Of a stretch of 64,000 bases of DNA, positions 18,749 through 26,078 are shown piece by piece. Each line of letters opens with the position of its first letter. Position 1 is the first letter of the stretch. Both the position numbers and the translations under genes were made by a program. The stretch is taken from positions 1 to 64,000 of the forward strand of contig JAUIJE010000015.1 in NCBI GenBank assembly GCA_030431455.1, read 5' to 3'. The notes under the pieces were generated by a model, which saw nothing but the letters and a program-made list of their open reading frames with translations, was not told the DNA's origin and did not search any database. This DNA is from a bacterium. Its GTDB lineage: Bacteria; Myxococcota; UBA727; JAUIJE01.

Positions 18749-19057
18749 GTGCACGCAAGCAAGAGGAAGAGACTTGAAACGACCGGATGGCGAGTGGGAG
18801 ACGGGGCTGACTTCCTGAAGCTCTCCGATGAGGAGGTGTCCTATGTGGAACTCAAGTCCGCCCTCGTCGTGTCGCTTCGATCGAAGCGAGCGGAGTTGGG
18901 GCTGACGCCGAGCGGGGTCGTTGGTCTGATAGAATCCTGCCGACCGCGAGTCGCAACGATGGAGGCCGGCGAGAGCACGGCGTCAGCTGAAATGCTCGTC
19001 GAGAGGCTGCTCGTTCTGGGAGTTACGCGAAAGGAAATCGCGAAGCTCATTGGATAG
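18749..19057 (+). CDS. Xre-type helix-turn-helix protein
   Basis: A 102 aa protein. I chose GTG at 18749 (GAGGGG six bases upstream), giving VHASKRKRLETTGWRVGDG, the usual N-terminus of this antitoxin-like family. The helix-turn-helix spans LVVSLRSKRAELGLTPSGVV and SCRPRVATMEAGE. In related proteins the turn reads LTQ...SQSRVAKME; here LTP and SCRPRVATME are slightly changed. Such proteins act as transcription regulators or as the antitoxin of HigBA-like pairs, but no toxin-like partner lies in the cassette; the partner is the Imm32-like gene. Confidence 0.75.
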   Translation: MHASKRKRLETTGWRVGDGADFLKLSDEEVSYVELKSALVVSLRSKRAELGLTPSGVVGLIESCRPRVATMEAGESTASAEMLVERLLVLGVTRKEIAKLIG

Positions 19058-19085
19058 ATGTCTTCGAACCCAGAATGAGTGTCAC

Positions 19086-19361
19086 CCAATGCTCCAGAAT
19101 AGCTGTCCGGAGCCGGCCCCAGACACCTCTTCAGCCCAAATGTAGCGCGAAGCGCTCTCAACCCCAATGCCGCTTCCGGCGTAGGACCCCGAGCGTGTTT
19201 CGGCCCGCCAGGTCGCCGTGAAAGAGCGCCACTTTAGCGCGAATCGGAAGTGGCGCTTGCTGTCCAGCGGCCTGGCGGGCATCCGCGCACAAGATGCGCT
19301 GAGTACATTTGGTGCATGTACGAGCCGTGAAGCGAGGGGCTCAGCAGCTATTCTCTATTGG
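19086..19361 (-). repeat. attC-like repeat R22
   Basis: Left arm class B, right arm class II; joined to a family A spacer. Confidence 0.92.
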
Positions 19362-19832
19362 GCGACAGCGAATCGCCACAGTGCTCCAGGTGGTTGTATT
19401 CGCGTTCGCTGACCTACGTTTGTCGTCGTGGGCGTCGAAATCGCTCGTGCCGAGAGCGTCTCGTAGGCTTCTCAAGCTACCCGGCCCTTCGGGGCTCCCC
19501 TGGCCGCTCCAAACCCGTCAGCCCGACCAAACCCGCTCTCCGAAGGCCCCTGGGCGCACGGAGGCCGCCAGCGGCTCGCCCGAAAGCGTGGGGCAGGGCT
19601 TCCGACCAACCCTCGGCCGCAAGCTGCCGTGAGCCCGCAAGATGACCGCTGCGGCGGGGGCTGTCGGTGGACTCCGAAGGCCTGCGGCCATTCCCCCTGA
19701 ACGAAGAACCCAATCCAAACCGGCGGTCTCCGCTGACGAGAGGCCCGAGGCAAACGAAGAAGGGGTGCGGAGAGTTGGCTGACCCGAGCCCAAACTCTTC
19801 TTCAACAACCAGCAAGCGAAGCGTCCTGTCGC
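19362..19832. repeat. Family A spacer, copy 7
   Basis: 471 bp. Has the alternative recombinase-proximal end (TTCAACAACCAGCAAGCG) seen in copy 4, and unusual TCAAGCTACCCGGCCC in its first third. Confidence 0.85.
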
Positions 19833-20108
19833 CCAATGCTCCAGAATAGCTGTCCGGAGCCGGCCCCAGACATCTCTTCAGCCCAAATGTAGCGCGAAGC
19901 GCTCTCAACCCCAATACCGCTTCCGGCGGAGGACCCCGAGCGTGTTTCGGCCCGCCAGGTCGCCGTGAAAGAGCGCCACTTTAGCGCGAATCGGAAGTGG
20001 CGCTTGCTGTCCAGCGGCCTGGCGGGCATCTGCGAACAGCATGCGCTGAGTTCATTTGGCTTGTGTGCGAGCCGTGAAGCGAGGGGCTCAGCAGCTATTC
20101 TCTATTGG
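19833..20108 (-). repeat. attC-like repeat R23
   Basis: Left arm class B, right arm class II; flanked by family A spacers on both sides. Confidence 0.92.
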
Positions 20109-20575
20109 GCGACAGCGAATCGCCACAGTGCCCCAGGTAGTTGTATTCGCGTCCGCTGACTTGCGTTTGTCGTCGTGGGAGCCGAAATCGCTCGCGCCGA
20201 GGGCGTCCCGTAGGCCTCTCGGGCCACCCAGCCGTCCGGGGCTCCCCTGGCCGCTACAAACCGGTCAGCCTGACCAAACCCGCTTTCTACGGAGGCCCCT
20301 GGGCGCACGGAGGCCGCCAGCGGCTCGCCCGAAAGCGCGGGGCAGGGCTCACCGACCAATCCTTGGCCGCGAGCCGCCGTGAGCCCGCAAGATGACCGCT
20401 CCGCTGGGGGCTGCCGGTGGACTCCGAAGGCCAGCGGCCATTCCCCCTGAACGAAGAACCCAATCCAAACCGGCGGTCTGCGCTGACCTGAGGCCCGAGG
20501 CAAGCGAAGAAAGGGTGCGAAGACCCCGTCAACCTGAGGCCCACCCCTTCCGATCAAAACCGATGATCCTGTCGC
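20109..20575. repeat. Family A spacer, copy 8
   Basis: 467 bp, closest to copy 6. Part of a run of three adjacent family A cassettes (copies 7-9). Confidence 0.85.
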
Positions 20576-20850
20576 CCAATGCTCCAGAATAGCTGTCCGG
20601 AGCCAGGCACCAGAATCGCTACAGCCCGATTGTAGCCCGAAGGGCCTTCAACCCCAATCTTGCCCTGGCGGAGGACCCCGAGCGTGTCTCGGCCCGCCAG
20701 GTCGCCGTGAAAGAGCGCCACTTTAGCGCGAATCGGAAGTGGCGCTTGCTGTCCAGCGGCCTGGCGGGCATCCGCGTACAAGATGCGCTGAGTTCAGTTG
20801 GTTTGTGTACGAGCTGTGAAGCGAGGGGCTCAGCAGCTATTCTCTATTGG
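20576..20850 (-). repeat. attC-like repeat R24
   Basis: Left arm class A, right arm class II; flanked by family A spacers on both sides. Confidence 0.92.
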
Positions 20851-21319
20851 GCGACAGCGAGTCGCCACAGTGCTCCAGGTGGTTGTATTCGCGTTCGCTG
20901 ACCTGCGTTTGTCGTCGTGGGAGCCGGATTCCTTCGCGCCGAGGGCGTCTCGTAGGCTTCTCGGGCCACCCAGCCGTCCGGGGCTCCCCCGGGCCGCTCC
21001 CAAACCCGTCAGCCCGACCAATCCCGCTCTGCGGAGGGCCGCTGGGCGCACGGAGGCCGCCAGCGGCTCGCCCGACAGAGCGGGGGAGGGCTCTCTGACC
21101 AACCCTCGGCCGCAAGCCGCCGTAAGACCGTAGGATGGCCGCTGCGCTAGGGGCTGCCTGCGGACTCCGAAGGCCTGCGGCCATTCCCCTTGAACCAAGA
21201 ATCAAATCCAAACCCGGCGGTCTGCGCTGACCTGAGGCCCGAGGCAAAAGAAGAAAGGGTGCGGAGACCCCGCTGACCTGAGGCCCACCCCTTCCGATCA
21301 AAACCGATGATCCTGTCGC
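20851..21319. repeat. Family A spacer, copy 9
   Basis: 469 bp. Middle part (CCGTAAGACCGTAGGATGGC) is shared with copy 10 rather than with its neighbours. Confidence 0.85.
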
Positions 21320-21598
21320 CCAATGCTCCAGAATAGCTGTCCGGAGCGGGCCCGAACGTGGCTACAAGCTGATTCTGGCCCGAAGGGCCTGCAACCACAA
21401 CTGTCGCTTCCGCGGAGGACCCCGAGCCGCCGATGTGGCCCGCCAGGACGCACTGATAGAGCGCCTCTTTAGCTCGAATCGGAAGAGGCGCGTACGTGGC
21501 GCAGCGTCCTGGCGGGCATCTGCGTACGCTATGTGCTCAGCTTTGTTCAGTTCTTGGACAGTTCCGTAGGCCGGGGCTCAGCAGCTATTCTCTATTGG
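21320..21598 (-). repeat. attC-like repeat R25
   Basis: Left arm class C, right arm class I. Confidence 0.92.
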
Positions 21599-21766
21599 CC
21601 GACAGCGCGTCGCCCCGTCCCACGAGTATAGGTACATACCGCGCGAACCCAGCCGGACCCAAGGACTGCTCCGGTTGGAGGCGGGCTGAGGCTCAGTCGC
21701 AAGCCACCGGTGCCGAAGGCTGGCGTAGGTGCGCTGCCGTGGGCCTGAGGTTGCGAGAACCGAACG

Positions 21767-22846
21767 ATGTTGCTAAATGACCTACGTGATGTTGCTAAAA
21801 CGACGGATTTGTTGCATATGCGTGAAAAGACGAGACATATTAGGGGGTTCATTCTCGCCAACGTTGATGCCCACCCTCAGGAAATCGCCAGAGTAACGGC
21901 AGATTTCTTCTCCATTAGTCGGCAGGCTGTGCAGCGGCACCTTCGCGCGCTGGTCGATGTCGGCCTGTTGCGCACCAGCGGAAAGACGCGGTCACGTAGG
22001 TGGATCCGCAACGCCAGCGACGCCTTTACGGTCGACCTGGCGGAAGCCGAGGAAGACAAGGTCTGGCGCCTGAGGATTCTGCCCCTTCTTCCAGACCGGA
22101 TGACGCAGGAGGCAAGGGCGCGTCTTGAGTTCGCCTTCACAGAAATCATGAACAATGCGATCGACCATTCCGAGACGACTGAAGCTGAGATCCTTGCTTA
22201 TGAATCGGAAGAACTTTTCACCGTAAGCGTGAAGGACAAAGGCGTCGGCATCTTCGCGAAAATCCAGCGAGATAAGGGGCTTGAGGACGAGCGACACGCG
22301 CTCCTCGAATTGTCGAAGGGTAAGCTCACCACCGATGAAGAGAATCACTCGGGTGAAGGGATCTTCTTCAGTTCTCGAGCGGCTGACTACTTCACGATCG
22401 TCTCTCACGATCTGAACTACATCTCGCATGATGGGCAGGACAACGACTTCCTTCTCCACCGAGACGCTGACAAGTACCAGGAGGGAACGAGCGTCATCAT
22501 GCGCGTCGCATTGGACGGAAAACAGACGATGAAAGAGATCTTTGACGAGTTTGCAATGCCCGAAGAGTATACGTTTGCAAAGACCATTGTGCCCGTTCGG
22601 CTGGCAACCTACGAGGGTACATCCCTCGTGAGTCGTTCCCAGGCGAGACGACTGCTCGCCCGCGTGAACCAGTTTCGCGTAGCCATTCTAGATTTCGAAG
22701 GCGTCGACATGGTCGGGCAGGCGTTCGCGGACGAGGCATTTCGTGTCTTCGCCGCGGGCCATCCAGAAACGGAACTAGTTCCCGTCAACATGACCAGCCA
22801 GGTGGAAGACATGGTTGAACGTGCGCTCCGGCAGCGGCAAGGATAA
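21767..22846 (+). CDS. Winged-helix / HATPase / STAS-like (DUF4325) regulator
   Basis: A 359 aa three-part protein. Residues about 20-85 look like a winged helix (FFSISRQAVQRHLRALVDVG). Residues about 110-245 form a histidine-kinase-type ATPase with N-box EIMNNAIDHS, G1 box VKDKGVGIF and G2-like GEGIFFSSRA. The C-terminal 90 residues (YEGTSLVSRSQARRLLARV ... FADEAFRVFA) match the STAS-like DUF4325 domain. No histidine phospho-acceptor domain is seen, so it resembles an anti-sigma-type or switch regulator. The start is uncertain: GATGTTGCTAAA is duplicated at the 5' end and Met18 is an alternative. Plus strand, against the usual cassette direction, with 168 bases of possible promoter upstream. 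Confidence 0.75.
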   Translation: MLLNDLRDVAKTTDLLHMREKTRHIRGFILANVDAHPQEIARVTADFFSISRQAVQRHLRALVDVGLLRTSGKTRSRRWIRNASDAFTVDLAEAEEDKVWRLRILPLLPDRMTQEARARLEFAFTEIMNNAIDHSETTEAEILAYESEELFTVSVKDKGVGIFAKIQRDKGLEDERHALLELSKGKLTTDEENHSGEGIFFSSRAADYFTIVSHDLNYISHDGQDNDFLLHRDADKYQEGTSVIMRVALDGKQTMKEIFDEFAMPEEYTFAKTIVPVRLATYEGTSLVSRSQARRLLARVNQFRVAILDFEGVDMVGQAFADEAFRVFAAGHPETELVPVNMTSQVEDMVERALRQRQG

Positions 22847-22871
22847 CTCAACCGACCGACAGTTCTGTCGG

Positions 22872-23151
22872 CCAATGCTCCAGAATAGCTGTCCGGAGCC
22901 AGGCACCAGAATCGCTACGAGCTGATTGTAGCCCAAAGGGCCTTCGACCCCCAATCTTGCCCTGGCGGAGGACCCCGAGCCGCCGATGTGGCCCGCCAGG
23001 ACGCCTTGGTAGAGCGCCTCTTTAGCTCGAATCGGAAGAGGCGCGTACGTGGCGCAGCGTCCTGGCGGGCATCCGCGCACGATATGTGCTTAGTTTTGTT
23101 CAGTTTTCGGACAGTTCCGTAGGCCGGGGCTCAGCAGCTATTCTCTATTGG
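22872..23151 (-). repeat. attC-like repeat R26
   Basis: Left arm class A (with AAAGGGCC in the inner hairpin), right arm class I. Confidence 0.92.
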
Positions 23152-23167
23152 ACGTCAGCGGGTCGCC

Positions 23168-23785
23168 TCAGGTGTCGGGTTTGCCGCGGCTGAGTGCGAT
23201 GTGCATCTCAAAGGCTGAAAGCGTCGAGTCGGGCCGGATAGGTTTGCCGCCCACAATCGCGTCGTAGCCGCGGCGTAGTTGGACAGCAGACACCAGTGGG
23301 TCCATCTGACCGGCAGCGGTCCCGAAACCAGGGGAAAGCAAGGAGCCTATTTGGCGACCGCCGTCTGCCTCGCGATTGAACCGCCGTACTGCGAGCAATG
23401 CTGCCCGAAACGCTAGGTACGCATTGACCGTTCGTTGGATGTTTAGAGGCACCCGCATCGTTGGGCTACAAACGAGGAACGGAATCGAGTGGTGCTCTGT
23501 GTCGAGAACAAAAGCTGAACCAACAGCGAGCTCCCCGTCGAATCGGTCTCGGATGACGGCTTGGACTCGCGGCTGAAGGGCAGTCCCGAACTTCATGAGA
23601 TAGACCGCGTCGATCCCGCCGTCCATGAAGCCAAAACTATTCGCCGGGCTCAGCACGGCATCCGCCGTCAAGTCGAAGATGTCGCCACAGGACACATCGA
23701 CGGCATCGACATCTTCGAAGGAACGGGTGAGCGCGTCCGCGACCGCCGGGTCTTTGTCGCGGAACTGAATGGTCAGGTCCATCAT
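23168..23785 (-). CDS. Macro-domain protein (minus-strand paralogue)
   Basis: A 205 aa single-domain protein with GDIFDLTADAVLSPANSFG and MDGGID, the ADP-ribose-binding loop, followed by FLVCSPTMRVPLNIQRTVN and LSPGFGTAAGQM. It aligns end to end with 7794-8402 but is clearly diverged. Here the gene reads in cassette direction. It is the second cassette from the recombinase, close to where new cassettes would enter. ADP-ribose binding is well supported; substrate and biological role are not. Confidence 0.85.
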   Translation of the reverse strand: MMDLTIQFRDKDPAVADALTRSFEDVDAVDVSCGDIFDLTADAVLSPANSFGFMDGGIDAVYLMKFGTALQPRVQAVIRDRFDGELAVGSAFVLDTEHHSIPFLVCSPTMRVPLNIQRTVNAYLAFRAALLAVRRFNREADGGRQIGSLLSPGFGTAAGQMDPLVSAVQLRRGYDAIVGGKPIRPDSTLSAFEMHIALSRGKPDT

Positions 23786-23801
23786 CCCCTTCTCCTGACG
23801 T

Positions 23802-24076
23802 CCAATGCTCCAGAATAGCTGTCCGGAGCGGGCCCGGATGTCGCTACAAGCTGATTCTGGCCCGAAGGGCCTTCAACCACAACTCCGTCTTCCGCGGAGG
23901 ACCCCGAGCGTGTTTTGGCCCGCCAGGTCGCCGTGAAAGAGCGCCACTTTAGCGCGAATCGGAAGTGGCGCTTGCTGTCCAGCGGCCTGGCGGGCATCTG
24001 CGCACAAGATGTGCTGAGTTCATTTGGTTCATGTACGAGCCGTGAAGCGAGGGGCTCAGCAGCTATTCTCTATTGG
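23802..24076 (-). repeat. attC-like repeat R27
   Basis: The repeat nearest the recombinase. Left arm class C, right arm class II; joined to a family A spacer. Confidence 0.92.
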
Positions 24077-24540
24077 GCGACAGCGAGTCGCCAAAGTGCC
24101 CCAGGTGGTTGTATTCGTGTTCGCTGACCTGCGTTCGTCGTCGTGGGAGCCGAAATCGCTCGCGCCGAGGGCGTCTCGTAGGCTTCTGACCCCACCCGAC
24201 CCTCCGGGGCTCCCCGGGCCGCTTCAAACCTGTCAGCCCGACCAAACCCGCTCTCCGTAGGGCCCTGGGTGCACGGAGGCCGCCAGCGGCTCGCCCGAAA
24301 CCGCGAGGCAGGGCGTCCGACCAACCCTCGGCCGCAAGCCGCCGTAAGACCGTAGGATGGCCGCTGCGCTAGGGGCTGCCTGCGGACTCCGAAGGCCAGC
24401 GGCCATTCCTCCTGAACCAAGAATCCAATCCAAACCCGGCGGTCTGCGGCGAGCTGAGGCCCGAGGTAAACGAAGAAGGGGCGCGGAGACCCCGCAAACC
24501 CGGGGCCCACCCCTTCCGATCAAATCCGATGATCCTGTCG
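24077..24540. repeat. Family A spacer, copy 10 (recombinase-proximal cassette)
   Basis: 464 bp. It abuts the presumed primary recombination site, so it would be the newest insertion if the array follows integron polarity. Confidence 0.85.
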
Positions 24541-24580
24541 CCCAATGCAATTATGGACGACTTTGCTGTCCGTTGACCAG
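24536..24580 (-). other. Putative attI-like primary recombination site
   Basis: The last box GTCGCCCAAT is not followed by the repeat's GCTCCAGAATAGCTG but by GCAATTATGGACGAC and the small hairpin GGAC-N9-GTCC. The box at a junction with non-repeat sequence beside the recombinase gene is what an attI site would look like. It lies at the 3' end of the recombinase gene, not at the 5' end as in most integrons. Confidence 0.6.
24550..24579 (-). promoter_or_regulatory. Candidate cassette promoter
   Basis: On the minus strand TGGTCA, 18 bases, CATAAT gives a moderate sigma70-type match inside the putative attI site and pointing into the array, where an integron Pc promoter would be useful. Based on consensus only. 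Confidence 0.35.
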
Positions 24581-24603
24581 TGTATGGGCGTGGTAGATGT
24601 CGG

Positions 24604-25815
24604 CTATGCAGTGAGATCGGCCACGGCGGAGCGGAGCCACGCGAAGAAGCGCGGGGAGACGACGTAGGCCCGTTCGTGGGGTGGGGCGGTGGCGAAGGCG
24701 GTGGCCCAGCGGTCGAGGGTTGGCAAGGTCATGCCGATGCCGTCATCGGTGCGGACGAGTTCGATGCCGGTCAGTTGTGTGTTTGACCCGAGCAAGACGA
24801 CGGCGGACCCTTTGCCCTCCGATTGCCAGATGACCTGGAGCGAGGCGGCCGGATGGGGAGCCAGCTGTCGGGGGCCCGGCGGTGAGGGGGCGAGGGCGTC
24901 GAGCGGGCTGCGCACCTTGAGCTTCTCGCGTTTGGCGACGTGGGTGTAGATCGTGGTCGTGTCGAGGCGTACGTGCCCGAGAAGTTCTTGGATGTAGCGG
25001 ATGTCGGTGCCGGCCTCGAGCATGTGCGTGGCGAAGGAGTGCCGCAGGCTGTGGCAGGAGTACTCGGGACGGAGGCCGGCGAGGTAGACCGCGCGTTCGA
25101 ACCCGCGCTGCAGGGTGCGGGGGCTGATGTGGCGCCCGGGGTGGCGGCTCGACGGGAACAACCAATCGTCGGTGGCGCCCTGGAGGAGCTCGTCGAACAG
25201 CGGGCGCAGCCGGTCGGGCAACAACACGAGCCGGTCCTTTCGGCCTTTGCCGTCCTTGACGAAGATGTAGCCGTTTTGGCTGTCGATGTCGCCGCGCTGG
25301 AGGCGGACGGTTTCGCCGACGCGCAGCCCGGAGGCGTACATGAGCGCAAACGCGAAGCGGTCTCGGAGGGCGGGGGCGGCGGTGAGCAGGCGCACGACCT
25401 CGCCGCGGGCCATGACCTTGGGCAGGCGGCGGGGACGACGAGGGGTGCGGAAATTCTGGGTGAGGTGCCGGCCGGCGAGTTTGTCGAAGGCGGTCCGGAG
25501 AGCGGATAGGTAGAGCGACACCGTGGCGGACGCGCGTCCGGCGTCGACGAGCATGAGGAGGTAGTCGCGCACGTCCTCCTCGGCAATGTCGCGGGGACGG
25601 AGTGCGCGCCAATGGAGAAACGTCTTGAGCGCCTTGACGTAGTTGCGGAGGGTTTTCTCTCGGTAGAAGCGCAGGCGGAGCTCTTCGCTGACCCACTCCA
25701 CAAACTCGCGGGGCGTGGGGTCCCAATCGGCAAATACGTCAGGGGCTTCCTGCGGCGGCGGTTGGCCGGGGACGTAGCGGGGCAGGGGGCGGAGCGCGGG
25801 GGGTTCGTCGGACAT
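24604..25815 (-). CDS. IntI-like tyrosine recombinase with C-terminal extension
   Basis: A 403 aa site-specific recombinase. Residues about 33-115 are the SAM-like DNA-binding domain (FYREKTLRNYVKALKTFL). The catalytic domain has Arg165 (ASGLRVGETVRL), a beta-hairpin Lys near 190-193 (KDGKGRKDRL), His255/Arg258 (CHSLRHSFATHM), His281 (ELLGHVRLDTTT) and nucleophile Tyr290. The GRHISPRTLQRGFERAVYLAG stretch (patch III region) and the ending VRSPLD resemble integron integrases more than XerC/D, though the IntI-specific insertion is short. About 95 residues follow (PHPAASLQVIWQSEG ... FAWLRSAVADLTA), not part of usual integrases. I chose ATG at 25815; a TTG seven codons upstream is possible. Gene and array share one direction, with the gene's 3' end at the array. 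Confidence 0.85.
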   Translation of the reverse strand: MSDEPPALRPLPRYVPGQPPPQEAPDVFADWDPTPREFVEWVSEELRLRFYREKTLRNYVKALKTFLHWRALRPRDIAEEDVRDYLLMLVDAGRASATVSLYLSALRTAFDKLAGRHLTQNFRTPRRPRRLPKVMARGEVVRLLTAAPALRDRFAFALMYASGLRVGETVRLQRGDIDSQNGYIFVKDGKGRKDRLVLLPDRLRPLFDELLQGATDDWLFPSSRHPGRHISPRTLQRGFERAVYLAGLRPEYSCHSLRHSFATHMLEAGTDIRYIQELLGHVRLDTTTIYTHVAKREKLKVRSPLDALAPSPPGPRQLAPHPAASLQVIWQSEGKGSAVVLLGSNTQLTGIELVRTDDGIGMTLPTLDRWATAFATAPPHERAYVVSPRFFAWLRSAVADLTA

Positions 25816-26078
25816 GCCGGGGGACAACGGCAACATTCATGCCCGGCCAGGAAGCAAAAAAGAGATGGGGCCGTGCCGGGGGCGGTCTGCATGGCACAGA
25901 GGGTTTCGGTCCGGTGCCCGCAATCTCACCGCGGCGTCGCGTGTGTGGTTCGTGAGCATTGTGAAGGGCCGGGCTGGTACGCTGATGCCGGGCGCGGTCT
26001 GGGCCGGCGGTGCGAACCTGCGGGCAGGCCGTCGGCCGGGCGGGCCGTCGACGCGGTCGGCGCCGGAGGGTGAAACGG

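Larger units (their letters stand above)
122..24546 (-). mobile_element. Integron-like cassette array with giant attC-like repeats
   Basis: Twenty-seven repeats (R1-R27) in one orientation alternate with 26 complete spacers plus the spacer next to the recombinase. Repeats start CCAAT-GCTCC-AGAATAGCTG and end CAGCTATTCT-CT-ATTGG. With flanking bases the outer boxes read GCCCAAT/ATTGGGC, resembling attC R boxes (RYYYAAC/GTTRRRY) with a C-to-T/G-to-A change. Left arms come in three covarying classes: A (GCCAGG/CCTGGC, inner GCCC-GAA-GGGC), B (GCCGG/CCGGC, inner GCGC-GAA-GCGC) and C (GCGG/CCGC, inner GCCC-GAA-GGGC). Right arms are closed by GCCCGCCAGG/CCTGGCGGGC and tipped by class I GCGCCTCTT/AAGAGGCGC or class II GCGCCACTT/AAGTGGCGC. 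The array ends at 24541, next to an IntI-like recombinase, so reading from that gene cassettes run on the minus strand. Identification as an integron is inference from attC-like architecture plus recombinase; it could be a related tyrosine-recombinase system. Confidence 0.8.

Noticed and set aside
122-24076. CRISPR array
   Set aside because: Repeats are 275-290 bp and spacers 0.2-1.5 kb with genes; no cas genes are present.
122-24076. Independent MITE or insertion-sequence copies
   Set aside because: All copies face the same way, no target-site duplications are visible, and complementarity links the two ends of a spacer rather than the ends of an inserted copy.
122-24076. Long open frames inside the repeats (for example the minus-strand peptide beginning MRGCPPGRCATYAPLPIRAK)
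   Set aside because: They exist only because the repeat lacks stops in that frame; substitutions follow base pairing, not codons.
122-24076. Group II intron or other catalytic RNA as the identity of the repeat
   Set aside because: No domain V-like hairpin, no reverse transcriptase frame, and the repeats separate unrelated genes instead of interrupting one.
5129-24510. A 146-155 codon protein encoded by family A spacers
   Set aside because: Starts are GTG or TTG without ribosome-binding sites, and other copies shift frame through indels that are not multiples of three. Only the short end frame shared with family B looks protein-like.
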